From positions 1-14,950 of the forward strand of contig CAMPGG010000053.1 in the NCBI GenBank assembly GCA_946885335.1: a DNA stretch of 14,950 nucleotides. Reading direction: 5' to 3'. The position numbers and the translations under genes are program-made. Within the stretch, counting starts at the first letter, position 1. Every line of letters begins with the position of its first letter. Origin of the DNA: an uncultured Chitinophagaceae bacterium. GTDB lineage: Bacteria > Bacteroidota > Bacteroidia > Chitinophagales > Chitinophagaceae. The notes below the pieces were generated by a model, which saw nothing but the letters and a program-made list of their open reading frames with translations, was not told where the DNA came from and ran no database searches. Below, piece by piece: positions 1 to 6,140 of this stretch.

Positions 1-266
1 TCATTCACAATTTTTTATTGAAAGATAAGTGGCAATTGCAAATGGTAAAAATGACTCCCCGGGAAAGATTTATCAATTTTGTAAAAAAGAATCCCGAATT
101 ATTACAACGCGTACCACAAAAATATTTAGCTTCTTATTTAAATATAAAACCAGAAACTTTCAGCAGGTTTAAACATTTGCTCAGAACACCCAAAAACGCA
201 GATATTGATTTAGCCCAACGCAACGTCAAGAATCATCATGACCAGGAACCCGCCAATAAATCCTAG
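1..266 (+). CDS. Crp/Fnr-family transcriptional regulator, C-terminal part (5' end outside window)
   Basis: The frame is open from the left edge, so only the C-terminal DNA-binding part of the protein is present; the cyclic-nucleotide-type sensor domain would lie upstream. The visible part carries the Crp-type winged helix: a run like TPRERFINFVKKNPELLQRV, then PQKYLASYLNIKPETFSRF, where the recognition helix corresponds to IKPETFSRFKHLL. This matches the usual Bacteroidota pattern of RVPQ..IASYLGITPETLSR. Such proteins bind promoter DNA as dimers; effector and targets cannot be read here. The last 12 or so residues after the IDLAQ-like ending are hydrophilic and look like an extension, and they overlap the 3' end of the convergent ZIP gene by 57 bp. 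The family call is firm; the length is unknown. Confidence 0.85.
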   Translation, partial: IHNFLLKDKWQLQMVKMTPRERFINFVKKNPELLQRVPQKYLASYLNIKPETFSRFKHLLRTPKNADIDLAQRNVKNHHDQEPANKS

Positions 267-1037
267 CGTGGACCGGTCAGTATATTTATCTCTTTGTGTT
301 TCCGGAATTACTTCTTCCACAACAACAAATATCATAGCGCCGGCTGCAAAAGCAAGCGCAAATGGTAATACGGGTTCCATATAAATTACCGCAAGTGCAC
401 CTAGTACACCGGCCACAGGTTCTACGATGGCTGACAATTGTCCATACCAAAAACTTTTAAAACGGGTAACTCCGTGCCGGCGCAATGGCATGGCGACAGC
501 TATACCTTCCGGAAAATTTTGAATGCCTATACCAATAGCTAATGCAATGGCAGCTGATATGGAAGCATCTTCCATTCCGAGTGCGGCCGCACCAAACAAT
601 ACTCCAACAGCAAGACCTTCCGGGATATTATGTAAAGTGATAGCCAAAATAAGCAGGGTAGTGCGGTGTAGTTTTGTTTTAATACCTTCTGTTTCACTTA
701 AACCAAAATTGAGGTGAAGGTGAGGTGTTACTTTATCCAGGAAAAAAATAAACATGGCTCCAAGGAAAAAACCTACAGCTGCAGGCATCCAGCTAAAACC
801 GGGGTATAATCTTTCAGAGATTTCAATGGCAGGATTCAATAGAGACCAAAAACTCGCTGCAACCATTACACCACCTGTAAATCCCAGCATAGGATCCAAA
901 ACTCCGCGGTTCAGGGTTTTGAAAAAGAAAACAAAGGAAGCTCCCGCAGCTGTCAGAAACCATGTAAAAAGGGTAGCAAGCAATGCGGCTTTGACAGGCC
1001 CGATTCCCATTAAAAATTCTTCTAATTGCTGGATCAT
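210..1037 (-). CDS. ZIP-family divalent metal transporter
   Basis: A 275-residue polytopic membrane protein predicted to import a divalent metal (zinc, iron or manganese) across the inner membrane. It has about eight hydrophobic segments and the ZIP metal-site signatures: HNIPEG at residues 136-141 and QNFPEG at 173-178, the two helices that form the binuclear metal centre in known ZIP structures. VEP follows at 205-207 and EEVIPE at 241-246. The loop around 105-124 holds a small HLHL histidine cluster, the usual place for a variable metal-binding loop. The layout resembles the GufA/ZIP11 or ZupT branch. Its start codon overlaps the stop of the upstream metalloregulator gene as ATGA, so the two are almost certainly co-transcribed and translationally coupled. 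The substrate is not decided by the sequence; the regulator partner points to Mn or Fe as much as Zn. Confidence 0.92.
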   Translation of the reverse strand: MIQQLEEFLMGIGPVKAALLATLFTWFLTAAGASFVFFFKTLNRGVLDPMLGFTGGVMVAASFWSLLNPAIEISERLYPGFSWMPAAVGFFLGAMFIFFLDKVTPHLHLNFGLSETEGIKTKLHRTTLLILAITLHNIPEGLAVGVLFGAAALGMEDASISAAIALAIGIGIQNFPEGIAVAMPLRRHGVTRFKSFWYGQLSAIVEPVAGVLGALAVIYMEPVLPFALAFAAGAMIFVVVEEVIPETQRDKYTDRSTLGFIGGFLVMMILDVALG

Positions 1038-1696
1038 TTTATAATTTTTACGTAAATATTTTCTGCCAGTTGCTCACTGATCGTAATGGCCGGAAATGAT
1101 TTAACCTTGATCTCCATAGAATGATCAAAAGGAAAAATTCGTTTCACTTCAAGCCGGGTTCCTATCTGGATTTTATTATGTTTTAATAAATCAAGAATTT
1201 CTGCAGATTGATTTCCTACGTTACAAACTTCTACAGATTTGTTTTCAGTAATTTTTGTAAGATCCACCAATTGGCTGGCTGTCATTTTACCAGTACTGTC
1301 CGGAATGGGATCCCCATGTGGATCAAATTTTGGATGCCCCAGGTATTCATCCAGCCGGTCAGTCAATTTTTTGTTGTTGACATGTTCAAGTTCTTCGGCT
1401 AATTCATGCACTTCATCCCAGGTAAATTTTAATTTTTCTGAAAGAAAATATTCCCAAAGCCGGTGCCTGCGTACAATATCCAGCGCCACTTTTTTCCCTT
1501 CCACACTTAACTTAAATCCACGATAAGGCTGGTAATGCAGCAGTTTTTTCTGTTTTAGTTTTTTCAGCATGTCCGTAACGGAAGCTGCGCTGGTATTCAG
1601 TTCCAAAGCAAGGGCATTGGTTGTAACCAGGTTGCTGTCGGCCTGCAGGTGAAAAATGGCCTTTAAATGATTTTCTTCACTAATGGAATAATTCAA
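1034..1696 (-). CDS. DtxR/MntR-family metal-dependent transcriptional repressor
   Basis: A 220-residue metalloregulator with three parts: an N-terminal winged helix (about 4-72, with SAASVTDMLKKLKQKKLL as the recognition region and YRGFKLSVEGKKVA as the wing), a dimerisation and metal-binding domain (about 73-132), and a C-terminal FeoA/SH3-like domain (about 150-220). Likely metal ligands are H78, E82, H97, E101, E104 and H105, aligned by eye with DtxR H79, E83, H98, C102, E105, H106 and MntR H77, E99, E102, H103. The N-terminal ligand positions are unusual: MntR D8 and E11 correspond to N9 and K12. The start is TTG at 1696; there is no in-frame ATG nearby, and MNYSISEENHLKAI matches where family members begin. 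It forms an operon with the ZIP transporter (4-bp overlap) and probably represses itself through the operator at its promoter. Confidence 0.93.
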   Translation of the reverse strand: MNYSISEENHLKAIFHLQADSNLVTTNALALELNTSAASVTDMLKKLKQKKLLHYQPYRGFKLSVEGKKVALDIVRRHRLWEYFLSEKLKFTWDEVHELAEELEHVNNKKLTDRLDEYLGHPKFDPHGDPIPDSTGKMTASQLVDLTKITENKSVEVCNVGNQSAEILDLLKHNKIQIGTRLEVKRIFPFDHSMEIKVKSFPAITISEQLAENIYVKIIK

Positions 1697-1750
1697 TGTT
1701 ATCTAAATAAAAGTTTAGACAAATCTAAAAATTTATTTTATCTAATCAAA
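1697..1750 (-). promoter_or_regulatory. Promoter and palindromic operator of the metalloregulator-ZIP operon
   Basis: On the minus strand, TTTG (1750-1747), a 19-base spacer and TAGATTTG (1727-1720) match the Bacteroidota -33/-7 consensus exactly. The -7 box lies inside a perfect 6-4-6 palindrome, TTTAGACAAATCTAAA (plus strand 1714-1729). A further half site TCTAAA lies at 1702-1707, and the octamer TTATCTAA occurs at both 1699-1706 and 1738-1745. TTAG...CTAA half sites resemble DtxR/MntR-family operators. Binding here would cover the -7 element, so metal-dependent autorepression is the simple reading (inference). The leader would be under 20 bases. Confidence 0.72.
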
Positions 1751-1819
1751 ATATTTGATGGTTCTCAATGAAACTTAAACTGTAAATTGAGCGTCCAATT
1801 TTTCCTATAAAAAAGTTCT

Positions 1820-2779
1820 ATGCATTTTACCAGGTTGCTGATTTTGATTTTACCGGCTTTGTTTTTCTTTGGAAGTTGTAAAGAGAAAAAAAAATCACTC
1901 TCAGGCGATGAGCCCCTTGAGGCCGGAGAATTTATTACTTCTTTCACCGAAATTGATCTTCCCTATTCAGTGGCGGATACTACATTGATTAAAAAGGATA
2001 ATGATTCAACACTGATAACTTACAAAATATTTACCCAGTTTGTACCCGACAGCATTCTAACCCGCATCCTTGGCAAAGGAACGCCTAAACTTTACCAGGT
2101 GGGCAAAATTACGGTTGATGAAGATGAAATCTATGTACTGACAAAAGCCGTACTGAATAAAAAAAGAGCTATTATTATTTCAGCTTTTAATGGCGATGAC
2201 CAGTTCCTGGAAGCGATGCCATTATTATTGGTAGATCAATCTTCAGGTACCCAGCAAAATAGTACGATCGATTCAAAGTATACCATCAATAAATCAATAT
2301 TGAAACGGGATAGTGATAGAAATATGAAGGAAGGAAAGGAGGTTTATGTATATAATAAGGAAGCTAAAAAGTTTTTATTGATCATGACAGAAGCAATGGA
2401 AGATGGAAGTGTAGAACTTGTTAATCCGCTGGATACTTTGGCGGCAGAAAATAAATATTCCGGCGACTATGTAAAAGATAAAAACAATATCGTCTCCATC
2501 AGGGATGCGAACAGGGATGATCGATTCCAGTTTTTTATTCATTTTGAAAAAAATAAAGGTGAATGTACAGGAGAAATAAAGGGTTTTGCATTATTTACTT
2601 CTGCTAATACAGCTGTTTATCGACAGCCGGGCGATCCCTGCGTACTGCAGTTTGTATTTTCTAAAAGTTCAGTAACACTCCAGGAACTGGAGGGATGTGG
2701 AAACAAACGGGGATTAAAATGCAGCTTTAATGGATCGTACCCCAAAAAGAAAAAAGCAGTTCCTAAAAAGGCAGCATAG
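1820..2779 (+). CDS. Lipoprotein of unknown function
   Basis: A 319-residue protein that I do not recognise by function. It begins with a short positively charged stretch, a hydrophobic core (about 6-17) and a lipobox FGSC with the lipidated cysteine at residue 20, followed by KEKKK, so it should be an envelope lipoprotein. The mature part is hydrophilic, with many predicted beta strands and no transmembrane segment. A C-terminal region from about 235 to 305 carries four cysteines (GECTGEIKG, GDPCVLQF, LEGCGN and LKCSFNGSY), which could form two disulfides in the periplasm. The end is strongly basic (KKKKAVPKKAA). It stands alone between the metal operon and the glucan phosphorylase gene. The ATG at 1820 is chosen because it gives an intact signal peptide. 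Confidence 0.8.
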   Translation: MHFTRLLILILPALFFFGSCKEKKKSLSGDEPLEAGEFITSFTEIDLPYSVADTTLIKKDNDSTLITYKIFTQFVPDSILTRILGKGTPKLYQVGKITVDEDEIYVLTKAVLNKKRAIIISAFNGDDQFLEAMPLLLVDQSSGTQQNSTIDSKYTINKSILKRDSDRNMKEGKEVYVYNKEAKKFLLIMTEAMEDGSVELVNPLDTLAAENKYSGDYVKDKNNIVSIRDANRDDRFQFFIHFEKNKGECTGEIKGFALFTSANTAVYRQPGDPCVLQFVFSKSSVTLQELEGCGNKRGLKCSFNGSYPKKKKAVPKKAA

Positions 2780-2968
2780 CGATTTATTTTTGATTGATCA
2801 GGAATACAAAAACTTGGTATATATGAATCCTCATCGTTATAAACCATTGATTTTACATAAGTAATACCACTATTATTTTTATATTGTCAGGTTGTAAATA
2901 CATAAACCACCCAATTTTCCGTTATAAAATTTATATTGCGCCCTTCAACGTGTAAAACGAACACATTT

Positions 2969-4645
2969 ATGAGTTTTAAAAATTATAAAATCCCTTATCC
3001 TTCCAACGATCAATTTGCCAAAAAAGTAGCTTACTTCTCCATGGAGTTTGGCGTTCATCAACCCTTAAAAACATACAGTGGCGGTTTAGGATACCTGGCT
3101 GGCTCTCATTTAAGAGGTGCTTATGAGTTAAAGCAAAATCTTATCGGTATTGGCATCTTATGGAAATATGGTTACTATGATCAGTCACGCAACCAGGATC
3201 AAACTTTACAGGTTAGCTGGATGGAAAAGCAATACAGCTTTTTAGAAGATACAGGCATTAAATTTCAAATTACCGTTCACGAGCACCCGGTATGGATCAA
3301 AGTGTATTACCTGAATCCTGAAACTTTTCAAACGGCACCACTTTTCCTGCTAAGCACAGATACACCTGAAAACGATTACGTTTCCCAAACAATTACCCAT
3401 CGATTATATGATGCCAATGTAGCTACCAAGGTGGCGCAATTTATTTTGTTGGGCGTTGGTGGTGCCAAATTAATGGATGAAATCGGGTACAGGCCCGATG
3501 TTTATCATTTGAATGAGGCCCACGCATTATCAGCAGCATTTTACCTGTATAAGAAATATGACCATAAACTTGCCGAAGTTAAAAAGAGGCTTGTTTTTAC
3601 AACACATACGCCTGAAGAAGCGGGTAATGAAAAACACGATATTCATCTCTGCCATAAAATGAGTTATTTCTGTGGACTGAGTGTTGAGGAAGTAAAGAAG
3701 CTTACAGGTAATGATGAAGACATGTTCAATCATTCGCTGGCGGCATTAAGATTTGCCAGGTTAGCCAATGGCGTTTCTGAATTACATGGTCATGTATCAA
3801 GAGCCATGTGGAGCAAGTATGAAAATATTTGTCCGATCATTTCTATTACCAATTCGCAGAACTGGCGCTACTGGGCCGATAAGCAATTGTATAAGTATAT
3901 GGAGGTAGGAGATGATTGGGCATTTGACGACCGAAAAAAATATTTAAAGAAAAGAGCATTTGAAATAGTTGCGGATCAAACGGGAAAAATATTTGATCCA
4001 AATGTTTTTACAATCGTTTGGGCACGTCGGTTTGCAGGTTACAAAAGAGCAGACCTGATAACACGTGATGAAGAACGTTTTGAAAAATTATTAAGCAATA
4101 GTCGCTACCCGGTGCAAATTATCTGGGCCGGTAAACCGTACCCCGTGGATTACCCGGCTATCAGTGAATTTAACAGCCTTGTACATATCAGCAAAAAATA
4201 TAAAAATGTTGCTGTATTGATTGGGTATGAATTGACATTATCCAAAAGATTAAAACAGGCTGCTGATTGCTGGTTGAATAATCCCCGTGTTCCACGCGAA
4301 GCAAGCGGAACAAGCGGTATGACAGCTACCATGAATGGCGCGGTGAATTTTTCAACAGATGATGGATGGATACCGGAATTTATTAACCATGGGCATAATG
4401 GATTTGTAGTGCCTAAGGCAGATTACCATAATATGTCGGTTCATGAACAGGATGATTATGATCTTAACCAGTTATACGACATTTTACAAAAGGAAATTTT
4501 GCCATTGTATTATGATGATTACAGCACCTGGAGACATGTAAGTAAAAATGGTATGAGGGATGTTCGTTTCCAATTTGAAAGTCAGCGCATGGCAACAGAA
4601 TATTATGAATTACTTTATAAGCAAATGGCTGAAGTGACTGTTTAA
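2969..4645 (+). CDS. glgP: GT35 alpha-glucan phosphorylase homologue lacking the PLP lysine
   Basis: A 558-residue cytoplasmic protein of the short alpha-glucan phosphorylase type, a family that releases glucose 1-phosphate from glycogen or maltodextrins using PLP. Landmarks: FSMEFGVHQPLKTYSGGLG (about 23-41), HLNEAHA (180-186), FTTHTPEEAGNE (210-221), WARRFAGYKR (351-360, matching the KR.H.YKR region), WLNNPRVPREASGTSGM (435-451) and NGAVNFSTDDGW (456-467). In active phosphorylases the motif reads EASGT..MK and the lysine holds PLP as a Schiff base. Here the residue after Met is Thr452 (codon ACA at 4322-4324), so activity as a phosphorylase is in doubt. A TTG at 2936 gives 11 extra unconserved residues; the ATG at 2969 fits the family better. 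Convergent with ispH and ended by a strong hairpin. Fold assignment firm, reaction uncertain. Confidence 0.9.
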   Translation: MSFKNYKIPYPSNDQFAKKVAYFSMEFGVHQPLKTYSGGLGYLAGSHLRGAYELKQNLIGIGILWKYGYYDQSRNQDQTLQVSWMEKQYSFLEDTGIKFQITVHEHPVWIKVYYLNPETFQTAPLFLLSTDTPENDYVSQTITHRLYDANVATKVAQFILLGVGGAKLMDEIGYRPDVYHLNEAHALSAAFYLYKKYDHKLAEVKKRLVFTTHTPEEAGNEKHDIHLCHKMSYFCGLSVEEVKKLTGNDEDMFNHSLAALRFARLANGVSELHGHVSRAMWSKYENICPIISITNSQNWRYWADKQLYKYMEVGDDWAFDDRKKYLKKRAFEIVADQTGKIFDPNVFTIVWARRFAGYKRADLITRDEERFEKLLSNSRYPVQIIWAGKPYPVDYPAISEFNSLVHISKKYKNVAVLIGYELTLSKRLKQAADCWLNNPRVPREASGTSGMTATMNGAVNFSTDDGWIPEFINHGHNGFVVPKADYHNMSVHEQDDYDLNQLYDILQKEILPLYYDDYSTWRHVSKNGMRDVRFQFESQRMATEYYELLYKQMAEVTV

Positions 4646-4689
4646 AAAGTAAAAATTTAAAAGTCAAAAGTCAAAAAATTTAAGTTTGA

Positions 4690-4725
4690 AAAAATCCCTT
4701 TACGTTAGATCGTAAAGGGATTTTT
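4690..4725. terminator. Bidirectional intrinsic terminator between glgP and ispH
   Basis: A perfect inverted repeat: left arm 4690-4704 (AAAAATCCCTTTACG), loop TTAGAT, right arm 4711-4725. The stem is 15 bp, with A-rich sequence on the left and T-rich on the right, so it can stop transcription from both convergent genes. Confidence 0.9.
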
Positions 4726-4740
4726 CATTTCAATTGCCGA

Positions 4741-4788
4741 ATTGTCAATTTGCTTCATTGTCAAATTGCTTCATTGTCAAATTGCTTT
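4741..4788. repeat. Three tandem copies of a 16-bp repeat at the 3' end of ispH
   Basis: Units at 4741-4756, 4757-4772 and 4773-4788 with consensus ATTGTCAAATTGCTTC. The first differs by one base in the middle and the third at its last base. The ispH stop codon (4763-4761) and its last codons fall inside the array. Because 16 is not a multiple of 3, the reading frame shifts between units and the next unit supplies the stop. Confidence 0.85.
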
Positions 4789-5999
4789 ATCATTTCTTCC
4801 GCCGTTTTACTTCCCGGGAAAAAAGAAATCAATTTGCGGATCACATTTTCAACCAAGGCATCAGGGCAAGATGCACCACTGGTCAACAGCACTTTTGCTA
4901 TTTTGTTTTTAGGTAAAAAATCGGTTGTTAATAATTCCTGTTTGGTGTGAAAATTATAATGCATGATATCTTTGTCAGAAATTATTTTTTCTTCGCTGCT
5001 GATAAAATAGGTAGGTAATTTTTCTTCACAAAGTTCAACCAGGTGAGATGTGTTGGAAGAATTATATCCACCCACTACAATCGCAAAATCCGCATCCGTC
5101 GCAAGCATTCCCATAACGGCCGTTTGATTATCATTGGTGGCATAGCACAATGTATCCCTGGTATCTGCAAACCGGTCTTCTACATTATCCTGCTCAAGTC
5201 CATAATGATCAATCATAACTTGTTTTAAATAATCCGAAATGGACTGGGTGTCACTGGCCAGCATCGTTGTTTGATTAACAACACCAATTCGTTGAAGATC
5301 TTTTTCAACATTAAAACCTGGTGAAAACTGGTTTTGAAATTCAATGTAAAATTGAGCAGCCGGTTTTTCTCCTGTAATATATTTAGCCAGTTCAATGGTC
5401 TGTTGCATATCTTTTACTACCACTGAAGGCGCATTGGTGGAAGCATGTGAAAATGTAGCTCGTGTTTCTTCATGTTTGGGTTTACCATGAATAATGATAG
5501 TATATTTTTTTTGTGCGATGGCTTCAGACCGGTTCCATACTTTTTCAACAAAGGGACAGGTTGTATTATATTTTTCTGTTGAAATTCCGGTTTCATTCAA
5601 TTGTTTTTCAATTTCAAGCGTTGTTCCAAATGCCGGTATCAATACAATATCATCCGCATTTAATGCTGAAAATGGAATGATCTGCTTGCCTGATGTATCC
5701 TGTAAAAAGCGAACCCCGCTATCCTGGAGATCTTTATTTACATGCGGATTATGGATCATTTCACTTAATAAAAATATTCGTTTCCCGGGGTTTTCATCAA
5801 TGGTTCTGAAAGCAATTTCAATTGCATTTTCCACACCATAACAAAAACCAAAATGGCGGGCCAGGTATATTTGAATAGGACCAAAATCCAGCAGGGTAGC
5901 GGAAAAATCCTTCTTCATCCGATCGGCATTCTTCCGGTTTTTTTTGATTGCGGAAATCAGTGGGCTGCGATAAATAATTGGAACATCAAAACTTTTCAT
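4761..5999 (-). CDS. ispH: 4-hydroxy-3-methylbut-2-enyl diphosphate reductase (IspH/LytB), long form
   Basis: This is the last enzyme of the MEP isoprenoid pathway: an iron-sulfur protein reducing HMBPP to IPP and DMAPP in the cytoplasm. The three cluster cysteines are C53 (FGFCYGVE), C148 (NTTCPFVEKV) and C285 (DTLCYATNDNQ). The acid needed for protonation lies in KHEETRAT (E177/E178), and the substrate-binding Ser-Asn patch is GYNSSNTSHL (311-320). GASCPD near the C-terminus holds an additional cysteine, C378. At 412 residues it is about 100 longer than E. coli IspH. The DTxCYAT and HEETxAT motifs and roughly 45 residues before the first cluster cysteine resemble the long cyanobacterial/plant type. 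The ATG start at 5999 keeps the basic N-terminal extension. The C-terminal residues QFDNEAI are encoded by the tandem repeat. It lies alone between two convergent or divergent glucan genes. Confidence 0.95.
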   Translation of the reverse strand: MKSFDVPIIYRSPLISAIKKNRKNADRMKKDFSATLLDFGPIQIYLARHFGFCYGVENAIEIAFRTIDENPGKRIFLLSEMIHNPHVNKDLQDSGVRFLQDTSGKQIIPFSALNADDIVLIPAFGTTLEIEKQLNETGISTEKYNTTCPFVEKVWNRSEAIAQKKYTIIIHGKPKHEETRATFSHASTNAPSVVVKDMQQTIELAKYITGEKPAAQFYIEFQNQFSPGFNVEKDLQRIGVVNQTTMLASDTQSISDYLKQVMIDHYGLEQDNVEDRFADTRDTLCYATNDNQTAVMGMLATDADFAIVVGGYNSSNTSHLVELCEEKLPTYFISSEEKIISDKDIMHYNFHTKQELLTTDFLPKNKIAKVLLTSGASCPDALVENVIRKLISFFPGSKTAEEMIKQFDNEAI

Positions 6000-6069
6000 G
6001 TGCTTTTACCTTGCTAAAAAATGAGTTTGCAAGTTACTCAATAAAAATGGTTGATTATTAACGGTAGTA

Positions 6070-6131
6070 TTGATTATAATCACACTAACATAATTTTCAC
6101 CAAATGATGGCAAGTGATTATTTTCACCAAA
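6070..6131 (+). promoter_or_regulatory. Probable promoter and repeat-rich control region of the GH13 gene
   Basis: TTG (6070-6072), an 18-base spacer and TAATTTTC (6091-6098) are a near match to the -33/-7 consensus. A perfect 12-bp palindrome TGATTATAATCA (6071-6082) overlaps the -33 element. The 12-mer ATTTTCACCAAA occurs twice, at 6093-6104 and 6120-6131, starting 27 bp apart. These could be regulator sites; function is inferred only. Confidence 0.45.
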
Positions 6132-6140
6132 ACGAGTAAA

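Noticed and set aside
523..1044. Plus-strand frames opposite the ZIP gene
   Set aside because: They are antisense shadows of a well supported membrane transporter and show no domain motifs.
2823..2864. A 13-codon ATG-to-TAA frame (MNPHRYKPLILHK) in the 189-base gap before the glucan phosphorylase gene
   Set aside because: Too short to distinguish from chance; no family, signal or conserved context. The gap otherwise shows no clear terminator or promoter.
4741..4788. Possible CRISPR array
   Set aside because: Units are 16 bp and directly adjacent, with no spacers and no cas genes.
4866..4868. C378 (GASCPD) as the third IspH cluster ligand
   Set aside because: E. coli-type alignment puts the third ligand in DTLCYAT (C285); the GAS.PD site is often not Cys in the family.
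4734..4950. Plus-strand frames across the 16-bp repeats
   Set aside because: Their apparent protein repeats come from the DNA tandem array, and they lie antisense to ispH.
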